In this document: one piece after another, positions 34,795-47,985 of the stretch
Layout: every line of letters starts with the position of its first letter
Numbering within the stretch: position 1 is the stretch's first letter
Assembly (NCBI GenBank): GCA_004123355.1
Contig: SCHM01000001.1
Span: 5,138,001-5,202,000, forward strand
Direction: 5' to 3'
Source of the DNA: Amphirosellinia nigrospora
Taxonomy: Eukaryota; Ascomycota; Sordariomycetes; Xylariales; Xylariaceae
DNA length: 64,000 nt
Made by a program: the position numbers and the translations under genes
The notes under the pieces: generated by a model
Databases searched by the model: none
The model's input: only the letters and a program-made list of their open reading frames with translations
Told to the model about the DNA's origin: nothing

Positions 34795-37570
34795 CTAGGT
34801 GATGGGCGTCAAGAACGGACTTAATCGGAGGTCGTCTGCGCTGGGTCGCAGGTTATGATCGATCTCAAAGGTCCTGCTCAAAAACTCCACTGCCTCAGCA
34901 CTGGCGTTGTCGGGAATGGTGGGTGCGGCTCTGCCGCCGCCAATTTTGAAGATGGCTTGTAGCTGGCTGCAGTCGGGGAAGGGATGTTGGCCTGTCATCA
35001 TCTCGACAACCAAACATCCAAGAGACCAAATATCAGCCTTGCGAGTGTAGGACGTCTGCTTCACCACTTCTGGCGCCATCCAGAAAACAGACCCCTGAAG
35101 CGATGGCCGGTTTTTGTTATTATTTGCACCGCTTAGGATGTTGGTGGCTTCGAGTTTCTTGCTAATTCCGAAGTCGGAAATTTTGATTGTACCCTTATTA
35201 TCAACCAGAATATTGGCACCCTTGATATCGCGATGGATGATGTCTCGATTGTGTAGATATGACAATCCCTCAAGAATTTGTCTCACAAAGCTGCGGACCA
35301 AAGGCTCTGGTAGAGCGCCGTATGAATTGAGCATAGTTTGCACAGAACCACCGGGAACATATTCGAGAAAAATGTTCAAATATTCGTTAGACGAGCCGCA
35401 ACCCAAGTATTGGACAATATTTGGATGTCGTAGATCTCGGAGAAGGGAAATTTCACGCTTTAAGGCCTCGATCATGCTCTTCTTACGGGCATCGGTCTGG
35501 CTGTTAGCGCCTGGCGAAGGGGCCTCCACCTGCTTGACAGCAAGTAGCTCTCCGGTTACGGCGTGCAAGGCTAGATATACGCTGCCGAATGAGCCTTGGC
35601 CGATCAAGGCACCCTTCATCCACTTGTTGTCGTCCCAGGATTCGCCAGCAAGGAAGCTCGCGAGTTCTTCATCCTCGTCTTCCCCATCCTCATTCAGAGC
35701 CTGTGTTATTTCCTTCAACGACCCAGAACCCTGTGTGCTTGTCTCGTCATAATAACTGTGTCGAATCATGTGACCTTCCGGGTCTGTGATACCGACGGGG
35801 TTAGTATCGGATCCGCTATCTACAAACGAGACATATGATTTCCGGTTCGGTTCAATAGGAGACTCCTCCTGTAGCGTGTCGAGGACTGATGAAGTTACAG
35901 AGTCCCTATAAGTGTGCGGAAGACGTCCCTGAGCTTCACGTGCCTTTATCTTGGCAAGATGACCGTTACTGAGCCAGCTGTCGGCTATCGTCGGAATAGG
36001 GGGAGCATCCTGTATACTCGAGGCAAAGCTAAAATTGCTGGCAACACTAAGTCGGCTATTGACCTTGCTTAATCTGGTGGATCGTCGCATGGACAACCGA
36101 GCAGTTCGATCAATATCCTCCCTGGGGTGATCAGGGAAGTACGAGGTCAGGTCCGATGTGATGAGTTCGCTGGGTGGTCTCAGTCCACCAAAAGGCCTAA
36201 GTAAGCCCTTGCGTCGAGGAACAACTTTGGTTGGGCTTGGAGCCGGACGTTCTAGATCTATAGCCGCATTATGTATATTCCTCTCACGGGTTTGGAACGA
36301 TATGGGTGAGAGAGGTTGTTGAAGCCCTTCGCTCCAGCTCTCACCAAGTAATTTTTCCACCTTCCGTTGGCTCCTCTCGACAACATTCCCAAGTGCGCGG
36401 GCATGTTTTTGTTGCGCTTCTTCCATACCGATAGCAGCAGCTCGCGCTAGCTCGGATTCCCCGGGCTCTCCAGATGGCACTTTTCGAAGAATTAATCTGT
36501 TTCTCTCGGGGCGTTTCTGGTCATTGATGATGCGCCACAGCTCGGTGTCACCAAGACGGCGACATTGTCTGGGATCCGCGTCAACGCCAGCTAATACCCA
36601 AAAACAATAGTTGCGATCGTGATCCTCTCGAAGAGCAAATTTTCGTAGAGTTACACGCATAACTTCTTCGCATGTATTACAGCCGGCGACTTTGACCACC
36701 TTTGTAGTACCACCTGTGGATATAACCCGAATGAAATCTTGGTCCTGTGGTAACGCAGCCATCAGCGAACCATCTTGACTCGAATTATTCCGCGTATGGG
36801 TCATTACCAATCGGCCAGACGCAAGGGTTTCTGGGGGAGAGGTAGGTCCTCTCGGGGTCGGCGCCGCACTATTCATGTACTGTTGGGTTGGATACCGATG
36901 CTGCCTGGAGGGTCGAATGTCGGCTGTATGTAGGGGTGAGTTGGGCCGTGAAGCCGATTTTGCTACCTCAATCGTCGGGTTCATTCCAAGACCAGACACA
37001 GAATACCTCTTATTAGGTATGGTACGAGTGGCCAGGTTGGTGGGCCGTGGTGAGGCAGAAGGTGTGTACTGGTTATCAAGCACAGCAAAAGAATCCTAAA
37101 CCAGTACGTCAGAAGCCTGGATGCGACGTTAGTCGGAGTGTGCATGGGATTCTTACCCTATTCCGCTTCTTCTGATTTGCGTACGCTTTTGTCCGCAGCT
37201 TCTTAATACCAAGGAACAGTCGCACCCGATCGCCGACCTTATCAATGCCCATCTCCTTGAGGACTTCCTTGTCCATCTCCAGCAGGTTCTCGCCATTGAT
37301 GTTGTTCTTGCGGAACAACTTCTCGTATTCGCCGCACTTGACACTCCTCAGGTATTCGCAGACTTGGTCCTCAGTCCAGTTCTTAACTGCATCAGAGCTC
37401 TCGATGTCTGAGAATTCGGATTCGGTCGGGCTGGCGAAAGGCTGACCAGCGGCAGGCATAGCGAGGGCTCTCCTCGGGTGCGACATGCTGGAAGATGGCG
37501 TGTTCCCCACGAGGGTCGAGGCACTCGATAGCGAGGCCGGATACGACGATTTCGAAGCGAGCATCGCCAT
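34795..37570 (-). CDS. ste11: MAP kinase kinase kinase Ste11/NRC-1/Byr2 type
   Basis: This is the MAPKKK of the pheromone and filamentation cascade (Ste11-Ste7-Fus3/Kss1 type). The start is the ATG at 37570 (MAMLASKSSYPAS). Exon 1 (37570-37157) carries a SAM domain at about residues 60-130 (NWTEDQVCEYLRSVKCGEYE, LLEMDKEVLKEMGIDKVGDR), which in this family binds Ste50. A 61-base intron (37096-37156) joins KKRNR to DSFAVLDNQY. Exon 2 encodes a Byr2-type Ras-binding domain (DFIRVISTGGTTKVVKVAGC to RLILRKVPSGE), a Ser-rich linker, and a complete kinase domain at about residues 630-900: GQGSFGSVYL, AVKQVE, HRDIKGANIL, DFGISKK, WMAPEVV, DIWSLGCLVVEM. The total is about 904 residues with every catalytic residue present and no frame slip. 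Confidence 0.96.
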
Positions 37571-40500
37571 GCTGACAATGGGATGGAAGAGAAGAGAATA
37601 TGACCGAGTTGATGGCGGGGAGGGGGGGTCCGGTACAAATCTCTTTCTCTCCCAATAGCCTCGAACCACCACCTTCGAGCGTGGCGTCGAGTTGGACAAA
37701 GCAGAGGCGGCGTCGACAAGGCTCTCTCTTGAAAGGTGTAAACGACAAGCTGACCGTGCGATATATGAGTCGATTAAGCTTCCAACTATTTGGGAGGAAC
37801 TCGGTTGGTGGTTTCAGAAGTGGAATTGTTGCGTAGAAGTGGGTTTGTCAGACTGGGTTGACGTTCAAGGATTCATGTAGATTAAGCGGGATAATAATGT
37901 AACGCCCTCTGAGTCAATCGCATCCTCCGTGCTTAGGTAGTTTAAATACTGAGAGAGAGAAAACGCAGAAGTAAAAGAAACAACGTGAATGAATAAAAAC
38001 AGAGAGCGAGGAAACGAAGCGGGAAAAGGATCTACGTGTTTTGCAGTGAGTGAACGAAAGAAGAGGTTCGAGAAGAAATGGTGGGGAGATGTAGATACGC
38101 TAGAGACACTACCTCCCGTACCTGGTGTAAGTAGGAGGAGCAATCCGCAAATAGGAGTGACCAAATCGTACCTTACAGTACCGCGCCGGGAGATGGTACT
38201 GTGGTGCAGCGTGCGTAGTGACCGTCTCTTCAATGGCATTCACTGGGGGCGGGCTTACCGAGCGTGCTAAAGGCATGCCCATCTAGCACCCCATTGGATG
38301 CCATATCCAACCCAGCCCGCTCCCAACACGGCTTGGGAACTGAGAATGTCACCGCAAGATAGGCGATGCTCAGGTCACCATCACTCGTTGGCCACTGGTC
38401 TTAGGTACCGCCGCTTTCAGGCCCGACTTTCCAGGGTCGCTTTTGTCGTGCCAAGCGCTGGGCCGTCCTATTCTTGTCCCATGGCGAATTTTGATTGGCT
38501 CTCAACACCCCGGCCCCAAGCATTGAGGCGGCACCTGTGGTGGTAAAGTGAAACTCTAGTCCGGGCAGGGTTATGCTCGCCCATGTGAACCTACATTATC
38601 AATCTATCTAGCTACCTAGATATAGTACCTAACACATCGCACCAAACTTGAAGCTGGGCATACCTACCTACCTACCATACTGTAGATAAAGGGCAGAAAG
38701 GAGACTTTGGTGACAGCCTACACCAATCGTATGGGGTCTTGACTATCCGATAGTGAATGGGCGACAGCACTTGAATACCTACAGTATTCCTATTAATAAT
38801 AATAATGACAATAAGGAATGTAAACCACGGTGATGATCGCCGTAAGGCTTGTTCATCAAACATGACGTTATTCATATGGGGATCGTTATCTAGATGCGCT
38901 AGTTTGATTCACCCGCCTGCTCGGGTCACGATATCTCGCACGGAGTCGTGCTATTTACACGTCCCGCTATGAGCAATTATTCGTACTTACATACCTAATT
39001 CTTCGGGACTGATGCTCCATGTCGAGGTCGCTAATGGGACATATCCCGTGCTCTCGCTCCCGTCAGCCGGACTTTGTCTCCCCGTCTTGTCCAGGCCATT
39101 ACTTTTCCGACGGCGTATTGGCTGGCAGTCAAGCCCTCTTACCGGTACAGTACACCGCACTAGCAAAATCTTCCGAACACCCCTGGCCTGTCGTTGGATT
39201 TTGTACATTCGCCCCTAACAACAAGACAGCCTGAATGGTGAGCTACAACAGTAAGGCAATCCTATTGGGTCGCAACAATGGATGCGGCATGGCAATTTGC
39301 TCGTATTTGTTGGCAAAAGGCATACAAGCATCCTCATCTGGAATATTTGACAGGACTAAAGTGCACTGTAAGTCATCTTTGCTTACGCTTAGTCCTGAGG
39401 TGGCCCATAACCCAAGCCAATCCTGTCTGGGCGCTGAGAGAGATTCGAAGGAGCGACGTGACATATGATCGACAAGTTACCCGTGAAAACAAAAGGACGT
39501 GTAGCATCGTGTCCAGAAAAACATTGCCCCATCACCCAGGTCAACGACGATGTGGTGACGGTTTGGGGCGAGGCAGCACATACTATGTATCAACGGAAAT
39601 GACCACAAGCCTTGGGTTGATTGGCCCGCTCAACTCAATTCGACGAGTCGTAGCGCGAGATGGCACAAGGGGTCCGTTCAGGGGCTGGGCCGACAGGGGT
39701 ACCACGCAAATCGCCAACTTGAAACTCGCCGCGTTTCGGCCAGCACTCGCACGAGACTATATCAGAGCTAGGTACAAGTACCTGTGACAGGCCTAGAGAT
39801 ACTGGAGAAATAGTATCATTAGTACCCGCCAAGTATCCCTTGTGTCGGTAAGTTAGGTACACTTGAACAGCCACAAGGTACGTTTTTGTATACATGTTCA
39901 AAGACCCCGGGTGACTGCCTGATCAACACTTCGGTAGGCATCACTACATCGTCCCGGTAATTAAAGCAAACAGATACTTTCACTTGTCCCTGGTTAAGAG
40001 AGCTTCTGCATGTGCACGAAGAAAGCGTCAGGGCCATGTTGGGATATACACCCGGCATTGCAACGCCAACGGCACGTGGGATTGGTGGCTCTGGTCACTG
40101 TCACATATGCAGAAAGCAAAGATATAGTGCCAGCATTCATCGTTCGCCTCGAGGCTGGCCGCATCAGGCGCTACAGAATAACCTTGAAAGGGATAACCTT
40201 TTACAAGTCGCCGGCAACCTAGGCGTTCATCTCGAATGGCTTTTTATTGGCAAAATTTTGTGTGGTTCGTTGACAAAAACGCCTTTGCCGAGTCAACTAA
40301 CCTAGACAAGAGAGTAGGAAGATGAAGATGGGAGGGTTAACGTCTAACGTCTACAGTAAGTATGTATGTGAGTGCATATAGGGAAATAAAGATATCGTAT
40401 TATGCAGGCCCGGGCATCTTGCAGGTGAACAATGCGGTCAGCGATGCACGGCCGCATATTTGTCGTACCCCAAATGTCTCGCAAGGACGGTACATCATGC

Positions 40501-42578
40501 TTGATTTACTGACGAAGCTATTCCCTACTACGCGCTCTACGCAGCTGTTATCAAATAATAGATGACCAGAGGAGCTTCTGGAGTAAACAAGATCTGCCGA
40601 GTACGTGCCTGCATGCATTGTCATTCATCCTTAGGTACACCGGATGTCTTCACGAGCAGCCTGCTTCACATGCGTTCATGAGGACTATTTTAAAATAGTT
40701 ATTCGAGAATAATATTCGAACATGTCCTATATTAGGTCGTTACCTAAGATAAATTATAAAGACAGACAACAGTACTACGGCAACCTTGTCAATCTAATCA
40801 AGAAAGATTTCAACCTACACGACTGTACATATAAAGCATCCCTAACCATGATGAGAAGGCATTTGTTTCTTCATGAGTTATGATTTACCTTCTACTGTTT
40901 GTAGTGCCGAGAGGAAATCTCGGAAGTACAACAGCGCCTACCTCAACAGCCGCTGGCCAGGGATTGCCTAGTTCCCTTAGTGCACCATGACATATTGCAT
41001 GCTCAGGTGTTACCGCTGCTTAGAAACTTTCAGTTTTCCTTATGAGAATATAGGAACAGTTGTCAATCGATCAAATGCACAAGACATAGGCGCATCTGCA
41101 AGCGCACCTTGACGGATACCAATCTAAGCCAAAACCATATAGACATTATTTTCGTAGCAGTTTTCTTCTGAATCAATTACAATTATGTCAGCCACGTGGA
41201 CGTATCATTTTGTGGCCGCCATTCTACCAAGTGTCGCCATATCCAGAACATACCGTATGGATTCGATAACTAGTATGAATTCAGGAGAGCTAAACATTCC
41301 ATGTTGTCACTGATGGGCGGAAGTGTGAAGCACCGGTTTAGAATGTGTCAACTACCGCTCACTAATCAAGAGTAAGTTCTTGGTGAATTTATTGGAATGA
41401 AACACCCGACCAATCTCAAATCCCGTGTTGGGCTGGGATCGCCCACGCAGCTCGTGTCACAGACGGGAAGAGGTTCTAGATGTTTACCCGAAGTGTTGCA
41501 TGGTAGCAAGATATTCGTGATGAGGGAGGTAGTTTAATGTCCTGAAGGGATGCACAACATTTAAGGCCTCTACATTGTGTAAGTTAATTATATAGAGCAC
41601 AACAACACTTAATGTAATGAAACCCAAGTTGAAATCAAGTGAACTAAGTAATCTAGGGGTTGAGCCAAGCCGTAGGAATGACGTCAACACTCAGGTCAAC
41701 ATACCTAATTTCCTCTTAAGATGATAAGCTGCAGTTGTCTTATCTCTTGGGCCGATTTCTACATTGACGGATGCCGAGACTTTAGGAATGAATAGTATTC
41801 AATTAGTTTAGATTGAAGTTTTCTTAGTCATTAATTTCATTCAGCTACAGGAAGGTAATGTAAATAAGATTTCTGTTTTTATGGGATTTGAGTATCGCTT
41901 CTGCGAAGCGCATCAATAGATCGAGATCCCGATGATGCTAATCAGGCTCTCTCATTGGCCCATCTCACATGCTACCTACGCTTGGTAAAGCCAGCCCCAA
42001 TGGACAATTTCCAAAACTGGTAAACTCGCGTCATCGCTCGGCACTAAACCAGCAAGACCTAAAGCACTGATAGCTTGATAGATAGCAGGCTTTGACTGAC
42101 AGACCTGGCCTGCCTAGCTACCTAACTAGGTAGGCAGACCCAGTCTAGGCTAGCGGGGGAATGAGGCAAGTCGATCAATATGAGAGATAATGGGCACGCC
42201 ATCCTTTTCTTCGCTCAGCTCGCTAATATTCCCGTCTCTTGTTGATCTCTACGTCTACGCGTAAATCTAAATCACCAAGGGAATTGGCGCCGACCTGTGA
42301 TCCATAACGACTCATTAATTTCCCGAAGATCACGTATGACACAGTATATGAAGATGATGATACTATAGAGTGGGCAGACTACACTACGTCATCCCGACGT
42401 TTCCGACTCTACCGATGCTAGTTCAAGCCTCCTGAGGTCGTGTCAACGCCGCCAACTCGAAGACCGAGAGCAGCAACTAGCCCAACCTCGCCTTCACATC
42501 CGATCTTACGATGCTCGCTTGAAGCCAGAAGGCGTAACCGGAGGTGTGATTACTAACATCAGGATTAAATCGCGATCA
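37571..42578. promoter_or_regulatory. Long divergent intergenic region between ste11 and the LRR gene
   Basis: Five kilobases lie between two divergent starts. The first kilobase upstream of ste11 contains C/T-rich leader-like sequence, and mating and filamentation MAPKKK genes commonly have long promoters. Runs of tacctacc/ctaggta occur at about 38600-38680 and 42105-42150, the latter an imperfect palindrome. Open frames such as 39278-39787 lack conserved features. No transposon or RNA gene was recognised. Confidence 0.45.
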
Positions 42579-45500
42579 TGGACCCTATGAATGCTGCCAG
42601 CAGATATTACCGGAAAAGTCGCAAAGACGGGCTTCGTTCTCGCCCATGAAGGCACTTCGGTCCCTCAGCATCAGCTCTCAGATATCTCACTTGTCAATTG
42701 GCTCTGATTCGGATGTGTCAAAACGCTGGCACGCAAAGGAGAACTCTACGGAAGACTGGCCTCCGGAATCATTCAAAAAGGAGAGCCTGAATCGAAAGGA
42801 TTCCAAATCATCAACAGAGGGCAGCACCGGCCGTGATTCGACATCTACCAACCTACTCCGTCTATCATTAGCCGAAGCACAAGCATTCATGGTGACATTG
42901 GGCACGTCATTAAATCAGGCCCCTCCAACCAGAGTCTTCGATTTTGAAGCCAAAAAGAGAATACCTGGTTTTTAACCATCCGCGTTACTCAAGTTCAAAA
43001 GTCGTGCTGCAGCTGAGCGACAATTCCCAACGATATCTACGACTGAACAGAGCCTGAACCCTTGTCTCCTGTCGAGTCTCACACATCGCTTAAGGAGCTT
43101 TCAAATAACGCCGAATTAGTGTACCGCTAGAAAAAATCGTGTCTGTATTTAAGGATGAAGGAACAAGGCCATCGTTCGGTCTAGAGATTTGGTGGAAAGG
43201 TTCGAACACGACACACGTCTTCGCCTCTCGGAATTTGACTTTCGCCTTCCCGATGAGCGTGATGATTGGCTCAAGCACATCCGACAGGCTGCTAAAGCAC
43301 GTGTAAGAGCTGTCGGCGAAGAACGAGCTCCATTAGAGATTGAGCTATGTTTCGCTCCGATCCTGGACGGCCCCATCGATATTTACCCCGTGATTCCCGG
43401 AGACCGTACGCAAGGTCTACCGGCGAGCTTAAGAAGAACTGGAGGGAAGCATCGTCGTTTTATCTTGTTTTCAGCAAATATTTCTTTTCCTGGCTCGCTT
43501 TTCGGTGTCCTCCAGTGGACAGAAGGCCAAACCTAACCTAGCTCAGTTCGGCCTGGTCACCATTTCTCGCGTCCGGGTAAATGTGAACGATGAACGGTTT
43601 GACCTGGTATTTCGGTAAGTGCTGCTGTCGATTATAGGGGCCGATATAGTCACATATTGTCTATTCAATTTGTCGTCTTGAATCTTATAGTGTTCCGAGC
43701 AAATTTTAACATGGCTTAGTTTACCTTTAGAGCAACCACACAAGCTGCAGCTCGCCAGTCGATATTACCGGACCATTCTATCCAAGCTATTTCAAATGGA
43801 CACATACCTCAAGCCTGCATGGCCTTTATGGACAAGACGGGAAGTCTTCTATATCGACGATGGTGCTCAACAGATGCCACTACCCGGCGAAGATTACGGC
43901 GGATTTCGAACGACCCTCGAAGCGTTTATTGAAGGCTATCGCTGTCGGCCAGTTGAATGGACAGTGAAGTGGAAGGACGTGCGGCATGCCCCCCAGTTCT
44001 GCTTGCTCAAGCCAGGAGGTCAATCGCACTATGGCGCTCGCCAACTACTGGCAGTCTTTCGCGCTCTACGTTTCAACGAATTCTTTAAAAGTATATCCTT
44101 CTGTGATGTGGACTTCTCGAGTCTTTCAAAAAGTTTGATAACACTCAAAGGCTTGAATCCACGATATGGCTATCCGCACTGGTGAGATCCCGAGGTTCAG
44201 CTTTGCCCACCATTATGTTTTGAGTAACTAATATGTGATCAGGGAAGCATAGCCTCACACGTAGCGAAGGCGATATGGTTGAATCCTCTTCTGTGTTATT
44301 CCAGGAGCTTGTATCCATTTTAATTGGCACTGAATCGATCAAACACCTTGATTTAACCAACGTGCTTCGTAAAGTGCCCACCGCTTCATCACCGCAAAAC
44401 ACAACCCCTCAACGACACCAACGGGAGTCTGTGAGATAGTTCTCCAATGGTTCTCATATGGAGCTCATTGCAGACCCGTTGTAACTCGATATGTTTAAAC
44501 GGAAATGCCATTGGAGAAGTTGACGCGATTGAAATTTGTAAGTGGCCATGACGCTAGGTAATATGGGATATAGATGCTTACATTATATAGGTCGGGTTCT
44601 CCAAAGTCGCCCTAATTTCTTAAGAAGTTTCGAAATCTCACGTTGTAATCTAGATGAAGCATCACTCGTCTATATTTGGGAAGGATTGCACGAACAGCGG
44701 TTCTCCCTTGAAGAACTCGATACATCGTATAACTCTGGGCGTATAGAAGCTTCTCGGATTGCGTACACTCTGCACGAAGCGAGCAGGTTAAGACGTTTAA
44801 ACCTTGCATATACAATAAGAGGGGAACTAGAGGGGCCTCTATTTAGACCATGGAGCAGCTCGGTGTCACTTGAAGCATGGCGCTTAGAAGACTTAGATCT
44901 CTCGGGGTGGAAGGTGTGTTCATGACCTCACAATTGTGGAAACTTGTTAACATTATTTGAAGTTGAACTTTGAAACGCTCTGCGGGATCATGAAATACTT
45001 GGAGAAGGAGAGTCGAACGGATTACGCCGTTTATCTTTGAACAACTGTGGCCTCACCGGAGAGCTGGTAACTGGTATATTTTGTCGCATTGGCACCAGTC
45101 GAAATATACACCTTTCTCTCAATGGGAACCACCTGGAAGCTGGATCAACGGACTGGATTGATCTTATTCACGGAAATGAAGCTCCTACCATGCTTCACCT
45201 CGATATGATACAATTTCAAAACGAGTCGAATTTCAACAGACTTTTGACGGCGCTTTCCCACAACACAACGATCAAATTTCTCAGTATGGTAGGTACCGGT
45301 CCACCCGACCGTGTTTCATCCAAGACTTCAGAACTCTTGTCCAATTTTTTTAGCACCAATCACACATTGGAGTTCTTAGATCTTTCTGGATACAGCGGGA
45401 AGCTTGAAGATGGCCAGCTTGGCTGGGGCCTGTCTGGAGCATTAAGCGGACTCAAAGATAACAAATCTCTCCGCCAACTACGATTGAGAAACCATGATAT

Positions 45501-46044
45501 GGGTGCTGCAGAGGATTTGTCCGAGCTATGTCGCATTCTCATGTCAAACAAAGGCTTGGCTATGTTTGACATCCAACACAATAATTTTGATCATCACCAG
45601 TTTGGCAAGCTCATCCAAGCGCTAAGCTACAATCATCAGCTCATATCGTTCCCATATCCCAGGCAGACCGCGATTATGCAATTAACAAGGAAAAGAGGCT
45701 CTTCATAACATCACAAAGGCGGCCTACCACCAAAACACAGGATAAGCTCAGCAAATCGGCTGAGAGTCGCCTCCAGGGCGCATTAGCATGGCTCCAGAAA
45801 CTGGGATTCGAAGGCCACGACGGCGAAGGGAATCCTTGAGAGGAATAGAAATGATCCAGCAAACCAAGTCCTCGAACTAGAAAGCGAGTATCTTGAGGCC
45901 TGGGACGACGACCTACCTCTATGGCTCGTGCCTAAGCCGACACAACAAGATAAGGGCAAGTGGAGGGCATCGACGTCTAGCATATTGACATCAGTTGGGG
46001 ATATATCCCCACCTCTGGGCACCCTAGCCCCGTTGCAACAATAA
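42579..46044 (+). CDS. PH-like plus leucine-rich-repeat (RNI-like) protein
   Basis: The ATG at 42579 begins MDPMNAASRYYRKSRKDGLR. A Ser-rich segment follows (MKALRSLSISSQISHLS). A PH-like module then spans about 43120-43610: LEIWWKGSNT, RLRLSEFDFRLPDERDDWLK, SSFYLVFSKYF and RVNVNDERFDLVFR. After an intron with donor GTAAGT at 43617 come KLQLASRYYRTILSKLFQMD and FCDVDFSSL. Leucine-rich repeats include SFEISRCNLDEASLVYI, LEDLDLSGW, LSLNNCGLTGELVTGIF and LEFLDLSGYSGKLEDG. The tail SRLQGALAWLQKLGFEG runs to a stop at 46042-46044. The PH-then-LRR order recalls CARMIL-type capping-protein regulators, but the fungal family is uncharacterised. Frame slips are very frequent here, at least seven, so residue numbers are unreliable. 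Confidence 0.72.
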
Positions 46045-46570
46045 TTGAGGAGGATACTTAGGATCGACGGGACCCGTTTTCTTTTGAACGAACACTCGCA
46101 AACTGCCGGACAACATGATATAATCGAAGGACAAATACCAACGGCGTATTTTTTTGTATATAATACATCCGCTATTATTCTATTCTTATGTACTACCATG
46201 AGCTTAGCTTTTACTTAAAAGGGATATACGAAAGCTAGAGCGATAGGAGGCGAACTCAGGATATCATAAATGGTGTTTCTTTGGGTCTTTACTGGTGGAT
46301 TATGATACCCAACATACAGATACATATTAGGTATTCGATTACGCTTGTCTGATATCTCATGATGAAATTCAAGGTTATTGAAAGTGTCTATACACATAGC
46401 GACATTTATACAAACGAATATGAACGATTGTTGTACCAATACTTAAGTTGCTCCAGAGCCTGTACTCGAAACATATTCGAGAAAAACATGAATCGTCGGT
46501 TGTATATCCAATTAAATCATGCGTTCGCCACGTTGTTACACTATTCGTTATAGCCTTTCCATTCATTCCA
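46045..46570. other. Convergent intergenic spacer
   Basis: This is the AT-rich 3' flank of the LRR gene (+) and htd2 (-). No gene is seen. Confidence 0.5.
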
Positions 46571-47985
46571 TCACGAATTGTCTGGTTTTCTATCATGTCC
46601 TTCACTCTCAGCCGTGCCCTTCACACATAAACCGCCATCCTGATTCTCTACCCAAAGATCCCATTTTTTCGCCCCGGGTTTCCGGAGTTTGAGACAAACA
46701 CGCATCGGCTGTCCAACATACAGCGGTGCTAAATGGCGGTAGTCGATACTTTCAATGAACTCGAGCTCTTTCGGCTCCAGCCGCGACTGTAAAACGGAGA
46801 GCATCAGTGTCAGAGTAAAGGACCGTGCAGCAGATCTCGGTGCCCTTCCACCTCGCGGCAGTAGGAACGTCTAGGTGGATGCGATGCGCATTATAGGTGA
46901 GCGCGCTGTAGTGGAAGAGGAGAGTGGGTGTTGGTGTCAGAGTGACTGAGTAGTCGGGTTCGGTCGTCGCTATAATGGGCTATCTGTTAACGCAAGAAGT
47001 AGGGACCATGTAGAGAAATATGGTGGTATTGGGTTGAAAGTATGGGGTTCTCGAAGATGGTCGTGTAATGGAATGGTAAATGGATAGGGTAGTGAATCAG
47101 ATAGTTCCTAGGGACCTACCCTTGACAATCTTCTGTTTTTGCTCCAAGTTCTTCTTCTTCTCTTCTTCAGTTGGCTCTCGCATGAACACTAGCGTCCTGC
47201 GTTCCGTGATCCCTTTCATGCCATACTTCCTCCAATCTTGCGAAGCAAACAACTGGGCAAAAGTTTCGCGAGTTGAGCTATCAAAATGTATTGGTTGCAA
47301 AAAAAGTTGCATAAATTCCAAGCCAGCTACAGTAGCTGAGGCACCTATAAAGTCTGCATACTCCCTCATCACTTCGACGAAGATTTTCTCGGCACCGGTG
47401 GAACCTCGAACGTTCACGTCTACGATGGTCTCGAGACAGAAAGCGGTGCGTTCATTGAAGGACAGTCCTCGAAAATCCTTGATCGAACCGCCGGCCCACA
47501 TCCGCCGCGTGAAGGGCGTGTCGCGCGGGCTGTGATAAGGGTCTGTGCCGTCGGGGCAAAGTTCCGGAACCGCGCCGCTGGAGCGGGAAATAGACCAGAT
47601 GATGACCGGCCGGGACGGCGAGGCTCTCATGGGGGAGCACGTCACTATCTGAGCCAGTGTTGGAACCAAGCTTGTATTTCCTCTCTAATGGTATCCGCTG
47701 GTTCCTGACGCATTCCCTCGGGAGAAACTCGGACAGTGCCTCGGTCAAGTAGTGCGAGTTCACCGGGTTCATGACATCTAGATGTATCTGTGGTGGACGA
47801 GCCAACATTTCGGCCCTGATGGCCTCAATATCTATATTTGTAGCCCCTGGTGGGGAGCCATTGGTAACGGAGGAGCTGTACCGACATCGCTGGTCCGTTG
47901 AGATGGGCGCGAGAGCTTTCTGGCGGAGAGGATGGCTCTGGCATAGTTTTATAAGCTGGCGACTAGGTATACCAAGACGTCTCAT
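46571..47985 (-). CDS. htd2: Mitochondrial hydroxyacyl-thioester dehydratase type 2 (Htd2)
   Basis: Htd2 is the 3-hydroxyacyl-ACP dehydratase of mitochondrial type II fatty-acid synthesis, needed for lipoic acid and respiration. The ATG at 47985 starts a basic presequence (MRRLGIPSRQLIKLCQ). The mature blocks are HHLVYFPLQ, DGTDPYHSPRDTPFTRRMW and AGGSIKDF, then TERRTLVFMREP. A 124-base-class intron (donor after IVKG at about 47117, acceptor near 46988) leads to the hot-dog-fold part: YSVTLTPTPTLLFHYSALTY, NAHRIHLD, CREVEGHRDLLHGPL, LTLMLSVLQSRLEP, DYRHLAPLYVGQPMRVCL and WVENQDGGLCVKGTAE. TYNAHRIHLD and the VEGHRDLLHGP motif are family signatures. The frame slips near 47560 and 46815. It is divergent from cdc9. 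Confidence 0.9.

Noticed and set aside
35114-35752. 212-codon plus-strand frame inside ste11
   Set aside because: Antisense shadow of the kinase domain.
39278-39787. 169-codon open frame between ste11 and the LRR gene
   Set aside because: Its sequence has no recognisable motif, composition looks random, and there is no leader, intron or neighbour support.
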